Shown here: one piece after another, positions 54,815 through 63,905 of the stretch
How the letters are laid out: the number at the start of each line of letters is the position of its first letter
How positions within the stretch are numbered: the first letter of the stretch is position 1
Assembly (NCBI RefSeq): GCF_014698065.1
Contig: NZ_JACJSI010000007.1
Coordinates: forward strand, 102,254-166,253
Length of the DNA: 64,000 nt
Reading direction: 5' to 3'
Origin: Nostoc flagelliforme FACHB-838
Lineage (GTDB): Bacteria; Cyanobacteriota; Cyanobacteriia; Cyanobacteriales; Nostocaceae
Notes under the pieces: model-generated
What the model saw: the letters and a program-made list of their open reading frames with translations, nothing else
What the model was told of the DNA's origin: nothing
The model's database searches: none
Translations under genes and position numbers: made by a program

Positions 54815-55420
54815 ATGGAACGTCTAACTGAAGCTCAACAAGAACTTTACGAATGGTTGGCAGAATACATCAGATCGCACCAGCATTCGCCTTCAATTAG
54901 GCAAATGATGCAAGCGATGAACTTGAAGTCACCAGCACCAATTCAAAGTCGTTTAGAGCATTTACGCACCAAAGGATATATAGAATGGACTGAAGGCCAA
55001 GCACGAACCATTAGGATTTTGCGTCCTGTTAAGCAAGGTGTACCAATTTTGGGCACGATTGCTGCTGGTGGTTTAATAGAACCGTTTACTGATGCTGTAG
55101 ATCATTTAGACTTTTCTAATTTCGATTTACCTCCCGAAACCTATGCTTTGCGGGTAGCTGGCGATAGCATGATTGAAGATTTAATTACTGATGGCGATGT
55201 GGTATTTCTGCGTCCAGTAGCAGAACCAAATCATTTAAAAAATGGTACTATCGTCGCCGCCAGAGTCGATGGATTTGGTACAACATTAAAACGTTTTTAT
55301 CGCCAAGGTGATCGCGTCACCCTCAAACCAGCAAACTCTAAATACAATCCCATTGAAGTCAGCGCCATACAAGTGCAGGTGCAAGGTTCCCTGATTGGTG
55401 TTTGGCGTGGTTACAACTGA
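54815..55420 (+). CDS. lexA: LexA repressor
   Basis: 201 residues from ATG 54815; the longer frame runs through the operator and is rejected. Winged-helix DNA-binding part (LTEAQQELYEWLAEYI, SPSIRQMMQAMNL, RLEHLRTKGYIEW) and S24 peptidase part: cleavage site Ala-Gly in GTIAAGGLIEP, Ser118 in AGDSM and Lys159 in TTLKRF. All catalytic residues are present, so it should be self-cleaving, unlike Synechocystis-type LexA. It has its own SOS box. Confidence 0.93.
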   Translation: MERLTEAQQELYEWLAEYIRSHQHSPSIRQMMQAMNLKSPAPIQSRLEHLRTKGYIEWTEGQARTIRILRPVKQGVPILGTIAAGGLIEPFTDAVDHLDFSNFDLPPETYALRVAGDSMIEDLITDGDVVFLRPVAEPNHLKNGTIVAARVDGFGTTLKRFYRQGDRVTLKPANSKYNPIEVSAIQVQVQGSLIGVWRGYN

Positions 55421-55513
55421 GTAATGGGGAGTGGGGAGTGGGGGGAGAAATAACCAATGCCCAATGCCCAATGCCCATTAATTAGGGTTCGTTACCATCT
55501 TTGTGCTTAATAT

Positions 55514-56995
55514 ATGTACCTGACGAAAAATCCAGTGCAGCAACTGCCTACTTTCCGGTTAAAATTACCGTTTGCAAGGGAAAGTAAGGGCAGTTATTAC
55601 ACTCCGCAACCATTACCAGGATGCCCAAGAATGCCTCCGTCTCTGCAATTGCGGCAATATCAGCGCCAAGCGATCGCTAGCTGGTTTACCAACAATGGTA
55701 GAGGGACGCTGAAAATGGCTACTGGTAGTGGTAAAACGATTACTGCACTAGCGATCGCTTGTGAACTCTACCAACAGATTAATTTACAAGTTCTGGTGGT
55801 GGTGTGTCCCTACCGCCATCTTGTCACCCAATGGGCGAGAGAATGTGAAAAATTTAATTTGCAACCCATTTTAGCTTTCGAGAATTTACGCACTTGGCAA
55901 AGTCAACTTTCTACGCAAATTTATAATCTGCGTTCTGGTTCTCAACGGTTTGTCACTGTAATTACTACAAACTCCACTTTAATTGGAGATGGGTTTCAGT
56001 CTCAACTCAAATATTTTCCCACCAAAACTTTAATTATTGGGGATGAGGCGCATAATTTAGGCGCACCCAAGTTAGAAGAAAGTTTACCGCGCAGTGTTGG
56101 GTTGAGGCTGGCTTTATCTGCCACACCGGAAAGATATTTTGATGATTTTGGTACGCAATCTTTATTTGATTATTTTGGCCCAGTTCTCCAGCCAGAGTTT
56201 ACTTTGAGGGATGCGATCGCTCAAGGTGCTTTAGTACATTATCTGTATTATCCGGTGTTGGTGGAACTAACTGAAGCAGAAAGTATTGCCTATTTAAAGT
56301 TAACTAAAAGAATTGGGCGATCGCTACTTTACCGAGAGAGAGAAAATGGACAAGCAGGAAGTTTTGAAGATAATGAAGATTTAAAGCCTTTATTGATGCA
56401 AAGAGCAAGATTGATTGGTGCTGCGGAAAATAAATTAAATGCTTTACGGAATTTAATGGCAACTCGCCGCGAAACTAGTCACACTCTTTTTTATTGTAGT
56501 GATGGTTCCCAAGATTCGGGACAACGTTCATCTCTACGCCAACTCAAAGCTGTTGCTAAAATTCTAGGAGTGGATTTGGGGTACAAGGTAAGTACTTATA
56601 CAGCCCAAACAACTTTACAAGAAAGGGAAATATTGCGCCATCAATTTGAAAGTGGTGAGTTGCAGGGTTTAGTCGCAATTCGTTGTTTAGATGAAGGTGT
56701 TGATATTCCAGCAATTCAAACTGCGGTGATTTTATCAAGTTCTGGTAATCCTCGCCAATTCATTCAACGGCGGGGGCGAGTTTTACGTCCTCATCCTGCT
56801 AAAGAACGCGCAACGATATTTGACATGATTGTTTTGCCACCAGATTTAGATAGAGAAACTATAGAAGTTGAGCGTAATCTATTAAAAAAGGAATTGCGTC
56901 GCTTTGTGGAGTTTGCTGATTTGGCTGATAACGCTGGTGAAGCAAGAATGAAGTTACTTGATTTACAAAAACGATATGGTTTATTAGATATTTGA
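55514..56995 (+). CDS. DEAH-box helicase, Dnd-system restriction-type protein
   Basis: A 493-residue superfamily-2 helicase. Walker A MATGSGKT near 70, motif II IGDEAHNLG near 178, LALSATPERYF, then the second RecA fold with DEGVDIPAI and QFIQRRGRVLRPH. The cyanobacterial family I recall for this layout is the 'DNA phosphorothioation system restriction' helicase (dnd_restrict_1 type), which senses or acts on DNA without the sulfur modification. The downstream DndD-like gene supports this. No nuclease domain is visible. Confidence 0.72.
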   Translation: MYLTKNPVQQLPTFRLKLPFARESKGSYYTPQPLPGCPRMPPSLQLRQYQRQAIASWFTNNGRGTLKMATGSGKTITALAIACELYQQINLQVLVVVCPYRHLVTQWARECEKFNLQPILAFENLRTWQSQLSTQIYNLRSGSQRFVTVITTNSTLIGDGFQSQLKYFPTKTLIIGDEAHNLGAPKLEESLPRSVGLRLALSATPERYFDDFGTQSLFDYFGPVLQPEFTLRDAIAQGALVHYLYYPVLVELTEAESIAYLKLTKRIGRSLLYRERENGQAGSFEDNEDLKPLLMQRARLIGAAENKLNALRNLMATRRETSHTLFYCSDGSQDSGQRSSLRQLKAVAKILGVDLGYKVSTYTAQTTLQEREILRHQFESGELQGLVAIRCLDEGVDIPAIQTAVILSSSGNPRQFIQRRGRVLRPHPAKERATIFDMIVLPPDLDRETIEVERNLLKKELRRFVEFADLADNAGEARMKLLDLQKRYGLLDI

Positions 56996-57325
56996 TAATG
57001 AACCAGAGAACAGTTGTATTTTTTTGTAAAAATTTTCGAGTTTTGAAAAAAGAAGCATTAAGTATGAAATAATAAGATTATGAATTTAATCATAATGGGA
57101 TGTAAGTAAATTTTGAATTTTTAGTTTCATCCCATTATAATGCAGGTTGTTAATATTAACAATAACAGAATATGATTAAATAATAAAGTCTTTTTGCAAA
57201 AAAAATTATAAATTTGAAAAAATAGTTTTTGCAAAATTAAAGATAACGCTAACAGTAGCTTTACCGAGGTAAATGCAGCACTAGAGAAAGTTAAAATATA
57301 GAAAAAATATATTTAAAAATCCGAT
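56996..57325. other. Gap before the 57-residue ORF, with a hairpin
   Basis: A 330-base AT-rich gap between the helicase and the small ORF. It holds the hairpin at 57092-57138 (arms ATAATGGGATG / CATCCCATTAT, 25-base loop), which probably ends the helicase transcript. The rest must include the promoter for the small ORF and dndD. Confidence 0.45.
57092..57138 (+). terminator. Hairpin after the helicase gene
   Basis: ATAATGGGATG (57092-57102) and CATCCCATTAT (57128-57138) are exact complements around a T-rich loop, 97 bases after the helicase stop. No strong T run follows. Confidence 0.45.
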
Positions 57326-57499
57326 ATGTCACAAGAGGCAAATATCGATGATGTGCAGGAGCCAATAACCAGCGCTCCGCCGGAAGTGCGGCGAATTATT
57401 GAGCGGGTATGGAAGCTGGAAAAAGGCAGGCTAGATAAGAAGATTAACAGCCATATAAATGATAATATTTTGGACATTATTAAGGAAGAGGTGCGATGA
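57326..57499 (+). CDS. 57-residue protein overlapping dndD
   Basis: A small ORF: MSQEANIDDVQEPITSAPPE, VRRIIERVWKLEKGRLDKKI, NSHINDNILDIIKEEVR. Its TGA overlaps the ATG of the DndD-like gene (ATGA, 57496-57499), so the two are translationally coupled. The second half is a charged helix that could bind DNA or the DndD coiled coil. It is too short for DndE. I do not know a family for it; a partner or antitoxin-like role for DndD is inference. Confidence 0.6.
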   Translation: MSQEANIDDVQEPITSAPPEVRRIIERVWKLEKGRLDKKINSHINDNILDIIKEEVR

Positions 57500-59568
57500 A
57501 GCTGACTTCAATCAAGCTCTGCAACTTTCGCTCCTTTTATGGTACGACACCAGAGATGCTCCTGGCTGGTGCAGATGTTCAGAACACAACCATTATTCAT
57601 GGTAATAATGGCTCTGGTAAAACTAGCTTGCTAAATGCCTTTACATGGGTATTGTATGATAAATTTAGTGCAGCCTTTGCATCGATAGAGCAGTTGGTAA
57701 ATAAACGTGCGATCGCAGAAACCCAAAAAGGTCAAGCTGTAGAATGTTGGGTAGAGATTGGCTGGGAACATGAAGGTAAACGTTATCGTGTGAAACGCGC
57801 CTGTCGGGGTTATAAAAACGAAGGTGATTTTGATGCTGGGAAAACTCAATTAACCATGTGGGTTGGTGCGGATGATGGCAAATGGAATATTCCAACTCAG
57901 CAGCCAGACGATATAATTAATCAAATTTTACCCGCTACTTTACATCAATATTTTTTCTTTGACGGCGAACGAATTGAAGAAATAGTTCGTTCTGATAAAA
58001 AAGCTGAAATTGCCGAACCTACAAAGATATTCTTGGGTGTGGAAGTAATCAACCGTTCCATCAGACATCTGGGAGATGCTAAAAAAACTTTAGAAAATGA
58101 GTTAAAAGCTATTGGTGATTCTGAAACTAAACAGCTATTACGACAGCAAGAAAAGATAGAGCGAGAGCGTGAACGCGTTACGAAACGACAAACTGAAATT
58201 AAAGAAGAGTTAGAATATCAACAAACTTTTAAAAAAGAGACAAGTAACCGCTTGCGAGAATTGAGTGCTGCTAAGGAATTGCAAGAAAGATGGCAGAATT
58301 TAGAATCACAGAAAGCGGCAAATCAAGAAGAATATAAAAAAACGAAGGAAGTACTGAAAAAAGTTATTTCCGCGCGGGGTTATACTGTTTTACTCTCAGA
58401 AACTACATCCCAGTTTCGAGAAATTATCAATGATTTGAAGCAGCGCGGTGAGTTAACATCAGGAATTTCGCGGGAATTTGTGAATGATTTACTCAATTCT
58501 CAGCGCTGTATTTGTGGCGCAGAATTACACGAGGGTAATCATTCTCATACTCATGTAAGTACTTGGTTAAATAAAGCTGGTTCCTCGGCGGTAGAAGAAA
58601 CTGCAATTCGGATGAGCGCTCAAGTAGATGAAATTGATAAGCAAGCGATAGGATTTTGGGAAGAAGTTGATAGAGAACAAGCCAGAATTAATCAATTAAG
58701 GCAAAGCATATCTCAAATTGAAAGCGATTTAGATAATATTCAAGAACGGTTGCGAAAAGATGCTAATGAAGAAATTAGCAGTTTGCAAAAACGTTTAGAT
58801 GAAATTGAAAGTAAAATTGATGAATTGAATCGAGAACAGGGTGCAAATCAGCAGCAAATTGCTCAACTCACAACTGAGATTGAAGGTTTGAATAAACAAA
58901 TCGCCAAGCAAAAACTGAATGAAGACAAGCAAACCCTAGCACAGCGACGAATTAACGCCACTCAAGATGCAATTGAACGGTTAACAGAAGTTAGAAATCG
59001 TCAAGAGCAACAATTTCGCCTGCAACTAGAAAAGCGAGTACAAGAAATATTCATGGAGATATCTGTGACTCCATACATTCCTAAAATCAGTGATAAATAT
59101 GAATTGACATTAGTAGAAAATACTACAGGTATAGAAGCACCAGTTGCAGCTTCTACCGGGGAGAATCAAATTCTCAGTTTATCCTTTATTGCCAGCATCA
59201 TTGACAAAGTAAGGGAATGGAGTGAGAAACGAAAGATGATGATGATTCCCGATAGTAGTACTTTCCCAATTGTGATGGATTCACCCTTCGGTAGTTTGGA
59301 TGAGAATTCGCGGCGACACATTGCAAAGACAATCCCCCAATTAGCGAATCAGTTGATAGTTTTAGTTACTAAGACTCAATGGCGGGGTGAAGTAGAAGCA
59401 GAAATGACAGAAAGAATTGGGAGAGAATATGTGCTTACGTATTATTCCTCTAAGCCAGATTGCGAACAAGATTATATTAAGTTGGGTGGGGAAAAATATC
59501 CTTTGGTAAAACAAAGTCCGAACGAGTTTGAGTATACGGAAATTATGGAAGTTGAACGGGATAAGTAA
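57496..59568 (+). CDS. dndD: DndD-like SMC/Rad50-type ATPase
   Basis: A 690-residue P-loop ATPase of the DNA phosphorothioation family. Walker A HGNNGSGKTSLL near 34-45; FFFDGERIEEI near 153, the DndD hallmark; two coiled-coil arms (about 200-330 and 370-510) with a RCICGAEL Cys hook near 337; ABC signature region STGENQILSLSF near 553; Walker B VMDSPFGSLDENSRRHI near 592. In Dnd systems DndD supplies ATPase activity, probably for nicking or strand opening before DndC adds sulfur. Here DndC and DndE are absent from view. Confidence 0.8.
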   Translation: MKLTSIKLCNFRSFYGTTPEMLLAGADVQNTTIIHGNNGSGKTSLLNAFTWVLYDKFSAAFASIEQLVNKRAIAETQKGQAVECWVEIGWEHEGKRYRVKRACRGYKNEGDFDAGKTQLTMWVGADDGKWNIPTQQPDDIINQILPATLHQYFFFDGERIEEIVRSDKKAEIAEPTKIFLGVEVINRSIRHLGDAKKTLENELKAIGDSETKQLLRQQEKIERERERVTKRQTEIKEELEYQQTFKKETSNRLRELSAAKELQERWQNLESQKAANQEEYKKTKEVLKKVISARGYTVLLSETTSQFREIINDLKQRGELTSGISREFVNDLLNSQRCICGAELHEGNHSHTHVSTWLNKAGSSAVEETAIRMSAQVDEIDKQAIGFWEEVDREQARINQLRQSISQIESDLDNIQERLRKDANEEISSLQKRLDEIESKIDELNREQGANQQQIAQLTTEIEGLNKQIAKQKLNEDKQTLAQRRINATQDAIERLTEVRNRQEQQFRLQLEKRVQEIFMEISVTPYIPKISDKYELTLVENTTGIEAPVAASTGENQILSLSFIASIIDKVREWSEKRKMMMIPDSSTFPIVMDSPFGSLDENSRRHIAKTIPQLANQLIVLVTKTQWRGEVEAEMTERIGREYVLTYYSSKPDCEQDYIKLGGEKYPLVKQSPNEFEYTEIMEVERDK

Positions 59569-59673
59569 TTACAGCGTGTCAAATTAGAACAAGGGCGATT
59601 AAAAACTGTCCTTTTAACTTCTCAAGTCCCCGCGAAATGCTTTAATGGCTTTAGTTTATACTAAAGTTAACTA

Positions 59674-61572
59674 ATGCTCTACCGAAAAACCTCAGTAGTC
59701 GTCGTCTCCCTCTTAACTCTATCAACTCCCAACGCCCTAGCCTTTTCTGACACCCAAAACTATTGGGCAAAAAATTGTGTCCAGCAATTAGGAGAGCGTA
59801 AACTTATTACAGGCTACCCTGATGGTAGTTTTCGCCCAGAAGCAACAGTGACACGCGCTGAAGCAGCAGTGTTGATGCTAAATGCTTTTCCTGATTCACC
59901 AGTGAAACGCACTGCTACGTCATTTAAAGATGTACCCAGTAATTATTGGGCAAATAAAGCAATTTCTACCGCTTACCAAAAAGGATTTTTTTCTGGTTAT
60001 CCCGGTGGGATTTTCCAGCCTAACCAGCCAATTCCTCGCGCCCAAATCATTGGTGTTGTAGCTGGTGGGAAAAATTACAGCCCTGTATCCAACCCGACGC
60101 AGATATTACAACAATATTTTAACGATGCGGGACAAATTCCTAACTATGCCCAAAATGCGATCGCATCTGCGACTATTAATAGTATTGTTGTTAATTATCC
60201 CAATGTCAAACAGCTAAAACCACTGCAAAGTGCTACTAGAGGCGAAGTTGCAGCTTTGATATGTCGGGCGTTAAATATTTACACGGTTCCCCCACAATAT
60301 ATTGCCGGAGTTGAAGTACATCCGCAAGAAGTACGCCCTCTACCAGGAAAACTCGATACTATTCCCACCTTTAACAGCAATAGTCCTGAACTGGTAACAA
60401 CTGAAGGAATTTTGCTATCGACTTTCCCCCCAGATGGGAAACAAGTACAAGAAGCACATTTAAATTATCCCTTTCAAGACAGATTTGATATATTTGCTCA
60501 TCATATCGTCAGGGCGGAAACACCAGCCCAAAGGCGCACTGTTTACCAAGGGATAATCGTACATAATCCAGGGAATGAACCTGTGACACTGCAAGTTTTA
60601 CAAGCAGCTAGTTACCTCACCAGAGAAGCACCATTTATTGCTTTACCTGATGTGGTAGAAAATCCCCAAGGTACAGTTTACTCTGGGCCAGGCGATCGCA
60701 CAATGAATGATGTACTGCGGGGAGTTCGGCAGGGGATTTTTCCTGACAAGCTGGTGATAGAACCAAAAGGAACTCAAATTCTAGCGAATTTAGCCATTCC
60801 CGTACAGGCTCCTGCTTCTAACGGTCGCACTACGATGATGCGCTTGGCAAGTAGTAGCCCAGTTTATCTCGCAAATTTAGTTAAAATTAGTAATATTCCA
60901 CCCACTTTAGCTGAGTGGCAAAAGCTTCTGAATACAGGCAGTTTAGCAGGAAAACGTGACCCTATTCCAACACCTCTCGACCCTCCCAGAGAACCAACAG
61001 TATTTAGTCGCGTCGCTGGTGTCTCCCAAGGAACGCAATGGCAAACACAGCTTACGGATAATCCTAATGTGTCTGAGTTAACGATACCACAACCAGGAAA
61101 GGCGTTTTCTTATCCTTTGGGAACTGTACATTTAATTACTCTCAGCACTGGGCAAATTCAAAGCGCACCAATGTTAAAACGCTATCCTGATACGGCGTAC
61201 TTTGCTCACAGTAACTATGGTGTTGAATATAATCTAACTCTGCCCCTCAGAAATATTACTAATCAAACTCAGACGGTAACTGTATCAATCCAGACTCCTG
61301 TGAAAGATGAAGGGGGAACAGATAGACTGCTGTTTTTAAAGCCAGGTGTAGAACAAATATTCTTTCGGGGAACAGTGCGGGTGCGTTACATCGATGATAA
61401 TGGTGTGGAAAAGACGCGCTATGTCCATTTGGTACAGCGTCGAGGACAAAGGGGTGAACCGTTGGTGACGCTGAAAATGTTAGCGGGTGGGAAGCGAGAA
61501 GTACAGGTGGATTTTTTGTACCCTCCAGATTCTACGCCACCACAGGTTTTGACGGTGAGAACGGAGGGGTAA
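59674..61572 (+). CDS. SLH-domain and DUF3370 exported protein
   Basis: 632 residues. Signal peptide (SVVVVSLLTLSTPNALAF), then SLH repeats (NYWAKNCVQQLGERKLITGYPDGSFRPEATVTRAEA and FKDVPSNYWANKAISTAYQKGFFSGYPGGIFQPNQPIPRAQI split), which anchor proteins to the peptidoglycan-linked polymer. The C-terminal half is DUF3370-like (PGDRTMNDVLRGVRQGIFPDKLVIEPKGTQILANLAIPVQ split over 340-400). Cell-envelope protein of unknown role. It interrupts the Dnd-related genes. Confidence 0.8.
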   Translation: MLYRKTSVVVVSLLTLSTPNALAFSDTQNYWAKNCVQQLGERKLITGYPDGSFRPEATVTRAEAAVLMLNAFPDSPVKRTATSFKDVPSNYWANKAISTAYQKGFFSGYPGGIFQPNQPIPRAQIIGVVAGGKNYSPVSNPTQILQQYFNDAGQIPNYAQNAIASATINSIVVNYPNVKQLKPLQSATRGEVAALICRALNIYTVPPQYIAGVEVHPQEVRPLPGKLDTIPTFNSNSPELVTTEGILLSTFPPDGKQVQEAHLNYPFQDRFDIFAHHIVRAETPAQRRTVYQGIIVHNPGNEPVTLQVLQAASYLTREAPFIALPDVVENPQGTVYSGPGDRTMNDVLRGVRQGIFPDKLVIEPKGTQILANLAIPVQAPASNGRTTMMRLASSSPVYLANLVKISNIPPTLAEWQKLLNTGSLAGKRDPIPTPLDPPREPTVFSRVAGVSQGTQWQTQLTDNPNVSELTIPQPGKAFSYPLGTVHLITLSTGQIQSAPMLKRYPDTAYFAHSNYGVEYNLTLPLRNITNQTQTVTVSIQTPVKDEGGTDRLLFLKPGVEQIFFRGTVRVRYIDDNGVEKTRYVHLVQRRGQRGEPLVTLKMLAGGKREVQVDFLYPPDSTPPQVLTVRTEG

Positions 61573-61635
61573 TTTTTTCACGCAGAGGCGCGGAGGTTTT
61601 TTAGTTAAAGTTGAGAAAAAGAGAGGAATGAGGTT

Positions 61636-62205
61636 ATGGTTGCCAGTTCAGACAAAAAGTATATGTCGCCTCATGAATATTTGAAATGGGAAGAACGCCA
61701 AGAAATTAAATATGAATATATTGATGGTGAAGTTTTCGCCATGACTGAGGTTACTATTCCTCACAATACCATTGCTCTAAATTTAGCTTCAGCATTAAAA
61801 ATTCACCTTCGAGGAGGTTCATATCGTGTCAATATGGCGGGTGCAAAAGTAGGCATATCTGAAAACGGGCCTTTTCATTATCCTGATGTTGTGGTGAGTT
61901 GGGATGAACGAGATAAACAAGCTATTCAATTTTTCCAATATCCTTGTTTAATTGTTGAAGTTCTGTCCCCAAGTACGGAAGCTTACGACCGAGGTACAAA
62001 ATTTACGCGGTATCGTCGCATTCAGACTTTGCAAGAATACGTTCTCATCAATGCTGAAAAAATTGCTTTAGATTCCTTCCGGTTAAATGATAGAGGACTT
62101 TGGGAGTTACATCCTTATGAAGCAGAAGATGAAGTTCATTTAAGCAGCATTGATTTCCACTTTCCGATATCTTTGGTGTATGAGAATGTTCCATTTCCTA
62201 TTTAA
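61636..62205 (+). CDS. Uma2-family PD-(D/E)XK nuclease-like protein, copy 1
   Basis: A 189-residue Uma2 (DUF820) protein. EYLKWEERQEIKYEYIDGEVFAM, NTIALNLASALKIHL, PFHYPDVVVSWDE (Asp), then CLIVEVLSPSTEAYDRGTKFTRYRRI with the catalytic E-V-L. Uma2 proteins are numerous in Nostoc and have a nuclease-like fold. Next to a related copy. Confidence 0.88.
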   Translation: MVASSDKKYMSPHEYLKWEERQEIKYEYIDGEVFAMTEVTIPHNTIALNLASALKIHLRGGSYRVNMAGAKVGISENGPFHYPDVVVSWDERDKQAIQFFQYPCLIVEVLSPSTEAYDRGTKFTRYRRIQTLQEYVLINAEKIALDSFRLNDRGLWELHPYEAEDEVHLSSIDFHFPISLVYENVPFPI

Positions 62206-62240
62206 ATTAGGATTATCCTAGATTCATAGTTAGGGGTTTT

Positions 62241-62792
62241 ATGAGTATTAAAACTGAAGCAACTATTGAAGATTTGTACCGTTTACCTGACAATTCTAAA
62301 GCAGAGATTGTCAATGGAAAATTGGTGCTGATGTCTCCAACTGGATTTTTACCAGGACGTGCAGGTGGTGAAATTTATGCAAGTTTACGAGATTATGAAC
62401 GTCTGAAAAAAAGTGGTTATGCTTTGCCTGATAATGTCGGTTTTATTGTCAATCTTCCTAACCGCCGTTCTTTAAGTCCTGATGCTGCGTTTTATACTAG
62501 CAAACCTACAGGCGGGAAGTTTCTTAATGGTGCGCCTGTGTTTACTGCTGAGGTGCGAAGTGAAAATGATTACGGTGATAAGGCTGAGGAAGAAATGGCT
62601 AGTAAACGCCGTGATTATTTTGCGGCTGGTACGTTGGTAGTCTGGGATGTGGATGTACTGAAAGAGGAAGTTATTAGAGTATATCGCGCTAATAATCCTG
62701 AAGAACCGCAAGTGTATCGCCGTGGGGAGGTAGCTGAAGCTGAACCCGCAGTATCAGGATGGACTATGTTAGTGGATGATTTGTTTGTTTAG
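62241..62792 (+). CDS. Uma2-family PD-(D/E)XK nuclease-like protein, copy 2
   Basis: A 183-residue Uma2 protein: LPDNSKAEIVNGKLVLMSPTGFLPGRAGGEIYASLRDY, NRRSLSPDAAFYTSK, APVFTAEVRSENDYGDKAEEEMASKRRDYFAAGTLVVWDVD (split). The catalytic block reads AEVRSEND. It begins 35 bases after copy 1 and is only distantly similar to it. Role unknown. Confidence 0.87.
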   Translation: MSIKTEATIEDLYRLPDNSKAEIVNGKLVLMSPTGFLPGRAGGEIYASLRDYERLKKSGYALPDNVGFIVNLPNRRSLSPDAAFYTSKPTGGKFLNGAPVFTAEVRSENDYGDKAEEEMASKRRDYFAAGTLVVWDVDVLKEEVIRVYRANNPEEPQVYRRGEVAEAEPAVSGWTMLVDDLFV

Positions 62793-62885
62793 CGATTGCC
62801 TACTTACTAGTATAAAATAATGCTTTAGTGTGTGCGATCTCTTTTGACTTTCGGTTAAAATAGCAACAATGTAGATATTAAAACA

Positions 62886-63359
62886 ATGGCTGAAACTGGC
62901 AGAATCAGGGTTGCTAAAGATAAAGCTGAGTTGGTTAAGGATTTAACATCTTCAGATGGTGGAACAGGGCCTTTTAATACTTTTGCTGATGTCATTGTAT
63001 TTGCAGCAGCTTTGGGCGCAAAGCATAAAAGACGGGTGGCTTTGGGAGAGATTTCTAAAAGGGAACCATCGCCAATCAGGATAGAGTATTTTGCCTCAAT
63101 GGGAAATGATATTTTAATAAAATTATTAGCAATTAATGAAACTAAAGATATTAAAACACTATCTCTTAATGAAGAAGAATATGAAAGACAACGTAATCAT
63201 ATATTTGAAGAGTACGCTAATGGTGGATTGGAAATATTGCAAAACGAGTTACGTGGATCAGTAGATTATTCAGAGCGAATTTTATTATTTCTCAGTTATG
63301 AGCGAACTAACAGAGAGCAACAAGACGAGGAATTTGACCTAAGTAAATTCCTGTCTTGA
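62886..63359 (+). CDS. DNA phosphorothioation-associated protein 4-like
   Basis: 157 residues: RIRVAKDKAELVKDLTSSDGGTGPFNTFADVIVFAAALGAKHKRRVALGEISKREPSPIRIEYF (split), then LLAINETKDIKTLSL, IFEEYANGGLEILQNELRGSVDYSERILLFLS. The pattern is one I recall as 'dnd system-associated protein 4'. It supports a link to the Dnd-type helicase and DndD about 3 to 7 kb upstream. Function unknown. Convergent with the DGQHR-like remnant. Confidence 0.65.
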   Translation: MAETGRIRVAKDKAELVKDLTSSDGGTGPFNTFADVIVFAAALGAKHKRRVALGEISKREPSPIRIEYFASMGNDILIKLLAINETKDIKTLSLNEEEYERQRNHIFEEYANGGLEILQNELRGSVDYSERILLFLSYERTNREQQDEEFDLSKFLS

Positions 63360-63387
63360 TTTTTAAGTGCTATTCAGAAGTAATGAT

Positions 63388-63905
63388 TTAAATCCATCCC
63401 AGGATGATTTTTACTATCTTCACTGCTTCTACTATAGCAGTTGGTCTATTCTGAACTTCATAGTCAGAATTAGTGGATTTCCTGACTATATTATTCTCCC
63501 AAATACTATTTCTCCGTGACCAGTCTAGCTGTGCTAATTGAGAAACTTTCTGTACATCAAAGTAATTGTCATTCTTTTCATAAGTCCAGTATAGCAATCG
63601 GCCTAAAACTTCCAGCCCAGCACTAACTCCTAATAAAGTTCCTTAAATGCACCCACTTGATGAACTGTAAGCTTGTCAAACTGTGTTTCAGCAATGTCTT
63701 TTGTGTCTTTACATTCTGAGAAAAACTTATTCAAGCAGTCAACTAAAGCTTCAGATAATTGCTGAACATTGCATCCTTTAAGGTCATCATTCGTATTATC
63801 TGTAAATACACAACTGACAAAACGGGCTAGAAAATTAGTTGTGTAAATCAACTTCTGTTTAGTAGGTGCATTTCTTCCAATTTGGTTAGCAAATTCGGAG
63901 GATTC
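63388..63905 (-). pseudogene. DndB/DGQHR-like remnant with frameshifts
   Basis: Minus-strand pieces in two frames join into a DGQHR/DndB-like C-terminus: SEFANQIGRNAPTKQKLIYT then TNFLARFVSCVF, through HQVGAFKELY (stop), then after a one-base shift near 63630, LLGVSAGLEVLGRLLYWTY and QLAQLDWSRRNSIWENNIV to a stop at 63388. The LDWSRRN-xWE block is typical of DndB-family ends. Upstream of about 63905 the frame is again broken. The gene is decayed; a start is not in view. Confidence 0.5.
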
